This document shows positions 5,710-12,393 of a stretch of DNA of 14,685 nucleotides, in pieces. The stretch lies in the NCBI GenBank assembly GCA_035687745.1, contig DASRVA010000061.1, forward strand, positions 1 through 14,685, in the 5' to 3' direction. Positions within the stretch are counted from its first letter, which is position 1; each line of letters starts with the position of its first letter. Under the pieces are notes generated by a model. The model saw nothing but the letters and a program-made list of their open reading frames with translations, was not told the origin of the DNA and made no database searches. The stretch is from DASRVA01 sp035687745 (GTDB taxonomy: Bacteria; Gemmatimonadota; Gemmatimonadetes; JACCXV01; JAHWKZ01). The position numbers were made by a program, and so were the translations under genes.

Positions 5710-7301
5710 TCAAGACCTTCCGCATCCTCGTCTCCGACCCCCTCTCGGACGCCGGGCTGGGGCGCCTGAAGGCCGCGCCGGACGCCGACGTGACCGCGCC
5801 CGAGCCGATGGAGCGCGCCCAGGTCCTCGAGGCGATCGCCGACCACGAAGCCCTGATCGTCCGGAGCGAAACCCGGGTCGACGACGAGCTTCTTGCGCGG
5901 GCGAGCCGGCTCAAGGTCGTCGGCCGCGCGGGGGCGGGCCTCGACAACATCGACGTCGAGGCCGCCACCCGCCGCGGAGTCCTCGTCATGAACACGCCGG
6001 GGGCCAACGCGGTCGCGACCGCCGAGCACACGTGGGCGCTCCTCCTGGCGCTCGCGCGCCATCTGACCGCGGCCGAGCGGAGCCTCAAGAGTGGCGCGTG
6101 GGAACGCTCGAGCTTCGTGGGCGTCCAGCTCGCCGGGAAGACGGTCGGGCTGGTGGGCCTGGGACGCGTCGGACGCGAGGTCGCGCGGCGGGCGCAGGGG
6201 TTCGGCATGAAGGTCCTGGCCTACGATCCTTACCTTGCGGCCGACACGGCGGAGGAGCTCCAGGTCGAGCTGGCGGATCTGGATCGGCTGCTCGAGGAAG
6301 CCGACGTGATCTCGCTCCACGCCGCGCTGACCGACGAGACCAGGAACCTCCTGAACGAGGAGCGACTCGCGCGGATCAAGCCGGGCGCCCTTCTCGTCAA
6401 CTGCGCGCGTGGAGGGTTGATCGATGAGATCGCCGTCGCGCGGGCGCTCGACGAGCACCGGCTGGCGGGCGCGGCGTTCGACGTCTTCGCGACCGAGCCT
6501 CCCGCCAAAAACCCCCTGATCGGCCGCGACGACGTAGTCGTGACGCCGCACCTCGGCGCCTCGACCGCCGAGGCCCAGCGGGACGTCTCGGTCCAGATCG
6601 TGGACCAGGTCCTGGCGGCCCTCCGGGGCGAGGATTTCCGGAACGCGGTCAACCTGCCGTTCGTGGCGACGGGCGGGCTGGCCGAGATCCGGCCCTGGCT
6701 GGACCTGGCCGAGCGGCTGGGCCGGCTCGCGGTCGCGCTCGCGCCCGGGAGACTCGAACGGGTCGAGGTCGAGGTCCGGGGGCCCGAGGTGGCTCCCCAT
6801 GCTCAGCCTCTCTCGACCGCGCTCCTGAGGGGGTTGCTGGCCCCGATCTCCGGCGAGGAGGTGAATTGGGTGAACGCCGCCGTCGTGGCCGCCGAGCGGG
6901 GGATCGACGTCGTCCGGAGCCGCCGCGCCTCAGCCGCCGAGTACGCCAACCTGATCGGTTGCCGGGTCGCGACCGACACGGGCGAGCGCTCGGTCGCGGG
7001 GACCCTCTTCCACGACCGCCCGCGGGCGGTCGAGATCGACGGCTACCACCTGGACGCGCCGCCGGTCGGTACCGCGCTCCTCGTCTGGAACCGGGACGTC
7101 CCGGGTGTCATCGGTCGCGTCGGGACGATCCTCGGGAACGCCGGCGTCAACATTGCCGAGTGGCGGCTCGGCCGCTCGGGGCCGGGCGAGATCGCGCTCG
7201 CCTTCATCAACCTGGATCAGGCGGCGCCGGTGAACGTGCTGGCCGCGCTCCGCGGGATCGACGGCGTCCAGGACGTCCGGCAGCTCCACTTTCCGGCGTG
7301 A
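5703..7301 (+). CDS. serA: D-3-phosphoglycerate dehydrogenase
   Basis: This 532-residue cytoplasmic enzyme oxidises 3-phosphoglycerate to 3-phosphohydroxypyruvate with NAD+, the first step of serine synthesis. The N-terminal substrate-binding half includes GRAGAGLDNID and NTPGANAVATAEHT. The Rossmann motif is GLGRVG (Gly152, 154, 157). The catalytic residues are Arg236 (NCARGG), Glu265 (FATEPP) and His283 (TPHLGAS). An intervening allosteric-substrate-binding type domain follows (about 330-450). The end is an ACT domain (about 457-532, starting near ALLVWNRDVPGVIGRVG), which often binds serine for feedback control. The length fits the long, four-part form of the enzyme. The start is GTG 5703; GGAAGGGAG lies about 18-26 bases upstream, rather far, so translation initiation is weakly defined. 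The gene appears to stand alone. Confidence 0.95.
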   Translation: MAIKTFRILVSDPLSDAGLGRLKAAPDADVTAPEPMERAQVLEAIADHEALIVRSETRVDDELLARASRLKVVGRAGAGLDNIDVEAATRRGVLVMNTPGANAVATAEHTWALLLALARHLTAAERSLKSGAWERSSFVGVQLAGKTVGLVGLGRVGREVARRAQGFGMKVLAYDPYLAADTAEELQVELADLDRLLEEADVISLHAALTDETRNLLNEERLARIKPGALLVNCARGGLIDEIAVARALDEHRLAGAAFDVFATEPPAKNPLIGRDDVVVTPHLGASTAEAQRDVSVQIVDQVLAALRGEDFRNAVNLPFVATGGLAEIRPWLDLAERLGRLAVALAPGRLERVEVEVRGPEVAPHAQPLSTALLRGLLAPISGEEVNWVNAAVVAAERGIDVVRSRRASAAEYANLIGCRVATDTGERSVAGTLFHDRPRAVEIDGYHLDAPPVGTALLVWNRDVPGVIGRVGTILGNAGVNIAEWRLGRSGPGEIALAFINLDQAAPVNVLAALRGIDGVQDVRQLHFPA

Positions 7302-7318
7302 GGGGGGCGCACGCGGGC

Positions 7319-7324
7319 TATATT
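7319..7324 (+). promoter_or_regulatory. -10 element TATATT for a leaderless transcript
   Basis: TATATT ends 6 bases before the ATG at 7331, so transcription would begin at or next to the start codon. No ribosome binding site lies at a usable distance: the nearest purine run, AGGGGGG at 7301-7307, is 23 bases away. This supports leaderless expression. No clear -35 is seen. Confidence 0.45.
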
Positions 7325-7330
7325 GAGCGC

Positions 7331-7546
7331 ATGATTCGGCGACCGAAACGGCTCGACGAGCTGGAGAAGCGCTATCAGCGGGAGGCGTTCCGCGATCTCA
7401 CGTACGAGGAAGCCCTCCGTCTTTTCACGGCGCTCTGGATGGAAGCCCGGGAGCTGAACCCCGATCTCGGGTCCGACTGGCGGGAAGATCTCGAAGCCGA
7501 CCTGGCGGTCGCGCGCGCCGTGAATGGCCTCCCGCCCCGAGCCTGA
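7331..7546 (+). CDS. Small antitoxin-like partner of an AbiEii-type nucleotidyltransferase
   Basis: This 71-residue, highly charged, mostly helical protein begins MIRRPKRLDELEKRYQREAF. Its pattern (RYQREAFRDLTYEEALRLF, LWMEARELNPD, WREDLEADLAVARAVNGLPP) looks like a conserved small family that I recall only as hypothetical proteins encoded next to nucleotidyltransferases. It overlaps the nucleotidyltransferase gene by 23 bases, a common layout for toxin-antitoxin pairs with the antitoxin first. I chose ATG 7331 because the TATATT box lies 6 bases upstream; the frame continues upstream only as a shadow of serA. No DNA-binding motif is evident, so any antitoxin role would be by protein contact or modification. 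That role is inference from context. Confidence 0.7.
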   Translation: MIRRPKRLDELEKRYQREAFRDLTYEEALRLFTALWMEARELNPDLGSDWREDLEADLAVARAVNGLPPRA

Positions 7547-8102
7547 CTTCGGTCGTATTCTCGGTGCCCTGACGCGGGCGCTCGAGAGCAGAGACCTTCC
7601 GTTCATGGTGATCGGCGGCCAGGCCGTTCTGGTCCACGGGCAGCCCCGGCTGACTCTGGACATCGATATCACCCTCGGGGTCGAGCCGGATCGCCTGGAG
7701 ACGGTCCTCGAGATCTGCCGGGAGCTCGATCTGGAGCCTCTCCCCGAAGAAGTCGAGCCCTTCGTGAAGGAGACGTTCGTCCTTCCGGCACTCCACCGGG
7801 AGACGCGCATCCGTGTGGACTTCGTCTTTTCCACCACTCCCTACGAGCGACAGGCGATCGAACGGGCGGTGAGCATCGAGGTAGGCGGCGCGAGGGTCCC
7901 CTTTGCGACCGCCGAGGACCTCGTGCTTCACAAGCTATTCGCTGGCCGACCCCGGGACCTGGAGGACGTCCTCGGCATCGTTCGGCGTCGGGGGAAGGCG
8001 CTCGACTGGTCGTACCTGGAGCGCTGGGCGAGCGAGTTCGCAACCGTACCTGGACGCGAAGGAATGGTCGATCAGATCAGCCGTCTGAGGGCCGAAGATT
8101 AG
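7524..8102 (+). CDS. AbiEii-like nucleotidyltransferase
   Basis: This 192-residue protein has the polymerase-beta-type nucleotidyltransferase core. A Gly-Gly motif (MVIGGQAVLVHG, Gly31-Gly32) is followed by the metal-binding pair in TLDIDITLG (Asp46, Asp48), and a third acid lies in RVDFVF (Asp99). The C-terminal AEDLVLHKLFAGRPRDLEDV (about 130-149) is typical of AbiEii/MNT-like proteins. Family members transfer nucleotides to RNA or protein, and several act as toxins of abortive-infection or toxin-antitoxin systems. All catalytic acids are present, so it should be active. The gene overlaps the 71-residue partner by 23 bases and is probably co-transcribed from the same leaderless promoter. 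It converges on the BTAD regulator with only 27 bases between stops and no evident terminator. A housekeeping role cannot be excluded. Confidence 0.82.
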   Translation: MASRPEPDFGRILGALTRALESRDLPFMVIGGQAVLVHGQPRLTLDIDITLGVEPDRLETVLEICRELDLEPLPEEVEPFVKETFVLPALHRETRIRVDFVFSTTPYERQAIERAVSIEVGGARVPFATAEDLVLHKLFAGRPRDLEDVLGIVRRRGKALDWSYLERWASEFATVPGREGMVDQISRLRAED

Positions 8103-8129
8103 TCCTTTCCTCCATGTACTAAGGTCGGG

Positions 8130-11006
8130 TTAAGGCGCGGAGGCCGGGACGAGCCGGGCGAGCCGCCGCCGGGCCTCCTCGACGCGTGGGCGAAGCTCCG
8201 GATCCGCCTCCCGCCACAGCTCGATGAACTGCCGGTAGTGCCGGACGGCGTCCCCCCGTTCGCCGAGCCGCTCGTGGATACGGGCACGCGCGAGATGGGA
8301 CGGCGCCAGATACGGCAGATCGAACAGCGAGGTGTCGAGGAAGGAGCCGTAGAGCGGGAGCGCCTCCCTGGGGCGGCCGAGGTCGTTCAGAAGCCCGGCC
8401 TCGAGCCACCGCTCGCGGGAGAGCGCGAAGAAGGGCGAGGCGACCGCCCGCTCGTAGGGAACCTGACCCTGGATCTGCTCCAGGGCGGCCAGCGCCTCGG
8501 CCGCGTTCGCCCGGCCCAGAATCTCCGCCCTCGCGCCCAGCGACAGGTCCCTGGCCAGCCCGCGCGCCCGCTCAGGGCCCACGAACCGCTCCAGCCCGCG
8601 CATGGCCGCGAGCGATGGCCCGTCCTCGCCGGCGGCTTTGGCCAGCAGGCTTGTCAGGTATGCCTGGAGGACGGGCTGGATGCCGTCGTGAACGGTCAGG
8701 AAGACCCCGGTTCCGAGACCGGGGGGGATCGAGTCCGCGTTCCAGGCCCTGAGCTCGGCGAGGACGGCCGGGACATCCGCGACCGGAGGCGGGAGGAACG
8801 GCGGCGCGGCGAACAGCGCGCGGAAGGGAAGCGCCCGGTCAGGATCGTCCCGGGCTGCGGCCGCGAGCTCCCGCCGGGCGGCCTCGAGCCGGCCGCGCCC
8901 GAGAGACGCCGTGGCCAGGAGGAGATGCCCGGTCGCGCGGACGTCGGGCGGGCGACCGGCCTCGGTCAGGATCCGGGCCAGCCGCTCGGTTCCACCGACG
9001 GGATCCGCGTACGATGCGGTCCAGATCGCGGTGAAGACCGCCGCGTCGTCGAGCTCCGCCAGCTCCGCCGCGACCGCTTCGCGGGCCGCGGCATCCGGTC
9101 TGGCGAAGGCCGCCAGGGTCCGCATCTCGACCTCGAGCTCGCTGGCCGGGCTGAAACGGCGCAGGTGTTCGGCCAGCGAGTCGATCTCCGCGACCCGTCC
9201 GGCGCGCGCGGCGATCCGCGCCAGGTGGAGGAGCGCGCCCTCGTGATTCGGCTCGAGCTCCACGACCCGCTGAAAGGCGGGGCCGGGCTCGGCGATCGGC
9301 CGGCCGCCCGGAGGCCCGTAGTGGAACTGAACCTCGGCGAGCTGGAACCAGGCCTCGACGTCCTCGGGGTGGGCCTCCAGGATCCGGCGGTAGAGGCGCT
9401 CGGCATCGGTCGCCCGGCCGGAGAAGTAGGCCTGCCACGCCTCGAGGAGGAGACGGTCGCGCTCGGCCAGCCGTCCGCCGTGGCGGACGGCGCGCGACAC
9501 GGCCTCCTCGGCGGCCTCCAGATCGAGCGACCATTCCTCCGCGACCGCCAGCCGGTACCATGCGAGCGCGAAGGTCGTGTCCTGCTCGGCCGCCCGGCGG
9601 AACTCCTCGACCGCCTGGTCGAAACGTCCCGCGCGAAACGCGGCCTCCCCGGACAGCCAGGAGCGGAGGGCGGGCATGGAGCTCGTGGTCGTGGCCGCCA
9701 GCCGGCTCAGCCGCTCGCCTTCCGCCTGGTAGCGGCTCGCGACCAGGCCGCGCGCCAGCTGATCGACCATCGCGAAGATCTCGCCCTCCCCGCCCGCCAC
9801 GGGGGGTAGGCGGGTGCGGGCGGTTCCGTCCGCGTCGTACAGGGTGGCGTGGATCTCGAGCCGCTCCCCCGCCGCCACGACGGTTCCGGCCACGAAGAGT
9901 CCGGCGCGAAACTCCCGGGCCGCCGCACGGCCGAGATCGAGGCTCGACCCGCGGGACTCCCTCCGCCCGGCGAAGCTCAGGACCGCTCGAGGATCCACGC
10001 TCTTGAGCCGCCCCGCCCCCTCGACCTTCGAGCTCAGCAGGTCGACCATCCCGTCCCCGAGGTAAGCGAACCGCTCGTCCCCGCGGACCTCGAACGGCAG
10101 GATGGCGACACGGTCGTCCGATAGCGTGGGGGAGTCGCGGGATGTGAACCAGACGACTACGGCCGCCAGAACGCCCAGACCGGCGAAACCGGCCCACGGC
10201 CATAGACGCCGTCCCGGCCCCACCCCGGCGGAGGGAACGCCGATCGGCGGGCCATGGACGCCCACCGCGACCGTCTCGTCCAGGTCCGCCCGCACATCCC
10301 CGCGGAGCCGCTCCGCGAGCTCGGCCACGCGGGGGTCGGGCGGGGCGCCGAGCTCGCGCTCGAGGAGCTCCGCGTGTTCCTCGGCATGGCGGAGGGCGCC
10401 GCCCCGGTCCCCCATCGCCGCCCGGGCCTGCATGAGCCTCAGGGCGATCCCCGAGTCGTACGGGTCGTGCGCGGCCAGCCGGCCCCACCAGCGGGACGCC
10501 GCGTCCCAGTCCGCCGCCCTCTCCGCCTCCTCGGCCAGCGCCTCCAGGCTCTCGCCGTACATGGCGGCCAGGCGGTCGCGCTCGCCGTCCGCCCAGCGCT
10601 CGAACTCGTCGGCGCCGGGGAGGTGGAAGCCGTCCAGGAAGGGTCCGCCGTAGAGATCGACCGCCCGGCGCGGGTCGCCCTCCGCGAGCGCCCGCTCGAA
10701 GTCCGCCAGATCGTTCGGCAGAAGGCCCGGATCGAGGGTGATCTGCTCGCCCGCGGATTCCAGGACGCTCTCGCCCAGCTCCTTCCGGATCATATAGACG
10801 GCCTGCCTGAGGAGATGCCGCGCATCTTCCTGTCCGTGATCCGGCCAGAGCAACCCTACCAGCTTGTCGCGGCTCAGCGTCCGGCGGGGGGAGGCGGCCA
10901 GGAGGGCCAGGAGCGCCAGCCGGTGGCGCTGGGTCGCCGGACTCGCGACGACGGCGCCGTCCGCCTCGATGGCGGCGCCGCCCAGGAGGCGCAGGATCGG
11001 TCGCAT
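8130..11006 (-). CDS. Membrane-tethered BTAD (SARP-like) transcriptional regulator with TolB-like and TPR regions
   Basis: This protein has 958 residues. Residues 4-92 form a winged-helix DNA-binding domain of the SARP type (LRLLGGAAIEADG, RHRLALLALLA, LSRDKLVGLLWPD, LLRQAVYMIRKEL). Residues about 96-236 are the BTAD helical domain. One membrane helix follows at about 268-287 (LWPWAGFAGLGVLAAVVVWF), with arginines just before it, so the N-terminus is predicted cytoplasmic. Outside lies a TolB-N/FlgO-like region (about 298-425; VAILPFEV, AYLGDGMVDLL, FVAGTVV), then TPR-type helices to the end. The architecture recalls CadC/ToxR-type one-component sensors but with a SARP head. It is divergent from the multicopper oxidase. 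The start is the ATG at 11006, with no ribosome binding site and direct repeats immediately upstream, which suggests a leaderless message and self-regulation. The sensed signal is unknown. Confidence 0.88.
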   Translation of the reverse strand: MRPILRLLGGAAIEADGAVVASPATQRHRLALLALLAASPRRTLSRDKLVGLLWPDHGQEDARHLLRQAVYMIRKELGESVLESAGEQITLDPGLLPNDLADFERALAEGDPRRAVDLYGGPFLDGFHLPGADEFERWADGERDRLAAMYGESLEALAEEAERAADWDAASRWWGRLAAHDPYDSGIALRLMQARAAMGDRGGALRHAEEHAELLERELGAPPDPRVAELAERLRGDVRADLDETVAVGVHGPPIGVPSAGVGPGRRLWPWAGFAGLGVLAAVVVWFTSRDSPTLSDDRVAILPFEVRGDERFAYLGDGMVDLLSSKVEGAGRLKSVDPRAVLSFAGRRESRGSSLDLGRAAAREFRAGLFVAGTVVAAGERLEIHATLYDADGTARTRLPPVAGGEGEIFAMVDQLARGLVASRYQAEGERLSRLAATTTSSMPALRSWLSGEAAFRAGRFDQAVEEFRRAAEQDTTFALAWYRLAVAEEWSLDLEAAEEAVSRAVRHGGRLAERDRLLLEAWQAYFSGRATDAERLYRRILEAHPEDVEAWFQLAEVQFHYGPPGGRPIAEPGPAFQRVVELEPNHEGALLHLARIAARAGRVAEIDSLAEHLRRFSPASELEVEMRTLAAFARPDAAAREAVAAELAELDDAAVFTAIWTASYADPVGGTERLARILTEAGRPPDVRATGHLLLATASLGRGRLEAARRELAAAARDDPDRALPFRALFAAPPFLPPPVADVPAVLAELRAWNADSIPPGLGTGVFLTVHDGIQPVLQAYLTSLLAKAAGEDGPSLAAMRGLERFVGPERARGLARDLSLGARAEILGRANAAEALAALEQIQGQVPYERAVASPFFALSRERWLEAGLLNDLGRPREALPLYGSFLDTSLFDLPYLAPSHLARARIHERLGERGDAVRHYRQFIELWREADPELRPRVEEARRRLARLVPASAP

Positions 11007-11012
11007 GCCGTG

Positions 11013-11065
11013 AATTGACGCAGAATTGACGCCACCGCGCGCCCGGCGGGACGGTCAATTGACGC
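11013..11065 (+). repeat. Phased direct repeats AATTGACGC, candidate SARP/BTAD operator
   Basis: AATTGACGC occurs at 11013-11021, 11024-11032 and 11057-11065, so copies start 11 and 33 bases apart (one and three helical turns). A degenerate copy keeping GACG fits the register at 11046-11054, making two pairs with 11-base spacing. The third copy is also part of the palindrome GTCAATTGAC (11054-11063). SARP regulators bind short direct repeats with 11-base periodicity, and a BTAD gene starts 7 bases away. Confidence 0.65.
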
Positions 11066-11073
11066 CCGCGGGC

Positions 11074-11079
11074 TACGAT
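11074..11079 (+). promoter_or_regulatory. Candidate -10 element TACGAT of the oxidase operon
   Basis: TACGAT lies exactly 8 bases after the last AATTGACGC repeat and points toward the multicopper oxidase. In known SARP-dependent promoters the repeat next to the -10 sits at this distance and replaces the -35. A transcript would have a leader of about 150 bases before ATG 11238. Confidence 0.45.
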
Positions 11080-11237
11080 AGGCGCGACATCCGATCGGGA
11101 GCAAGGACGACGGCTCGCGTGGGCCACCCCGGAGCGCGACAACCGACATTGGCCTGGCGGGGGACCGCCCGGCGGTGAGCCCCGCGAATCGTCGTTCCAC
11201 CCGGGAACACTGGCCCTGGCAAACGGAAGGGACGTGT

Positions 11238-12386
11238 ATGAGAGGAAGGACGGCGGTCGCGATGGCGGCGCTTCCCGTCGGCGGACTCTTCGCCGCTGCG
11301 CTCCTGGCCCTGGCGAGCGGTTCGGGAGGGGCCACAACCCGCACCTACTACATCGCCGCCGACGAGGTCGAGTGGGACTATGCCCCGAGCGGGCGAAACC
11401 TGATCAGCGGGCTCCCGTTCGACGAGGTCGAGCGTGACTGGGTGGCGACCGGCCCGGACCGGATCGGGCGGGTGTACCTGAAGGCCCTCTACCGCGAGTA
11501 CATGGATTCGACCTTCACCACGCTCAAGCCGCGGCCGCCCGAGTGGGAGCACCTCGGGTTCCTGGGGCCGCTCCTGCGTGCACAGGTCGGGGACACGATC
11601 CGGGTCGTCTTCAGGAACAACGCGCGTTTCCCGGCCTCGGTCCATCCGCACGGGGTGTTCTATACGAAGAGCTCCGAGGGGGCACCGTCCGCCGACGGCA
11701 CGAGCGGGGCCGACCGGGCCGACGACGGCGTCCCTCCGGGCGGTACCCACGTCTACGTATGGCCCGTGCCCGAGCGGGCCGGGCCGGCGCACGGCGATCC
11801 GTCCTCCGTGCTCTGGATGTACCACAGCCACGTCAACGAGGAGAAGGACGTCAGCACCGGACTTCTCGGGGCGATGATCGTGACCGCCCGCGGCAAGGCG
11901 CGGGCCGACGCCTCGCCGGAGGATGTGGATCGCGAGATCGTGGTGGCGTTCGCCGAGGTGGACGAGAACGAGAGCTGGTTCCTCGATCACAACATCGACA
12001 CCTACACGACCGACCCGGCGAGCGTGCCGCGGGATCAGATCGCATTCTTTCAGCCGTTCGGCGACAGCAACTTCAAGGAGTCGATGAACGGATTCCTGTA
12101 CGGACACCTGCGCTTGCCGGATCTTCGGGTCGGGGACAAGGTGCGCTGGTATCTGATGGCGGACACGAACTTCAGCGTCCACGCCCCGCACTGGCACGGC
12201 AACACCGTCGTCGCGAACCATATGCGGACCGACGTCGTGAGCCTGACGACGATGGAGATGCTGATCGCGGACATGGTTCCGGATGATCCCGGCGCATGGC
12301 TCTTCCACTGCCACGTGGGAGGGCATCTGAAGCGCGGGATGCAGGCCAGGTACACGGTCCTACCGGAGGATCTGGCGAGGCGGTGA
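11238..12386 (+). CDS. Secreted two-domain multicopper oxidase
   Basis: This 382-residue protein starts at ATG 11238 with GGAAGGGA just upstream; the earlier in-frame GTG at 11175 would bury the signal peptide. Residues 1-32 are a Sec-type signal, without the twin-arginine motif usual in laccases. Two cupredoxin domains follow. All copper motifs are present: HPHG (His136, 138), YHSHV (His196, 198), HAPHWHG (His315, 318, 320) and HCHVGGHLKRGM (His357, Cys358, His359, His363, Met368). Domain 1 has no type 1 copper Cys, while domain 2 has the full set, so it is the type with one blue copper per subunit in domain 2, expected to work as a trimer. NNARFPASVHPHG is ceruloplasmin-like. It probably oxidises phenols or metal ions such as Cu(I), Fe(II) or Mn(II) outside the cytoplasm; the substrate is unknown. 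It is followed 7 bases later by a regulator gene. Confidence 0.92.
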   Translation: MRGRTAVAMAALPVGGLFAAALLALASGSGGATTRTYYIAADEVEWDYAPSGRNLISGLPFDEVERDWVATGPDRIGRVYLKALYREYMDSTFTTLKPRPPEWEHLGFLGPLLRAQVGDTIRVVFRNNARFPASVHPHGVFYTKSSEGAPSADGTSGADRADDGVPPGGTHVYVWPVPERAGPAHGDPSSVLWMYHSHVNEEKDVSTGLLGAMIVTARGKARADASPEDVDREIVVAFAEVDENESWFLDHNIDTYTTDPASVPRDQIAFFQPFGDSNFKESMNGFLYGHLRLPDLRVGDKVRWYLMADTNFSVHAPHWHGNTVVANHMRTDVVSLTTMEMLIADMVPDDPGAWLFHCHVGGHLKRGMQARYTVLPEDLARR

Positions 12387-12393
12387 AGCGGGT

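Noticed and set aside
11156..11180. Small inverted repeat GGCGG/CCGCC before the oxidase and an in-frame GTG at 11175.
   Set aside because: The stem is only 5 bp, and the GTG start would place a charged 21-residue extension before a normal signal peptide that has its own ribosome binding site.
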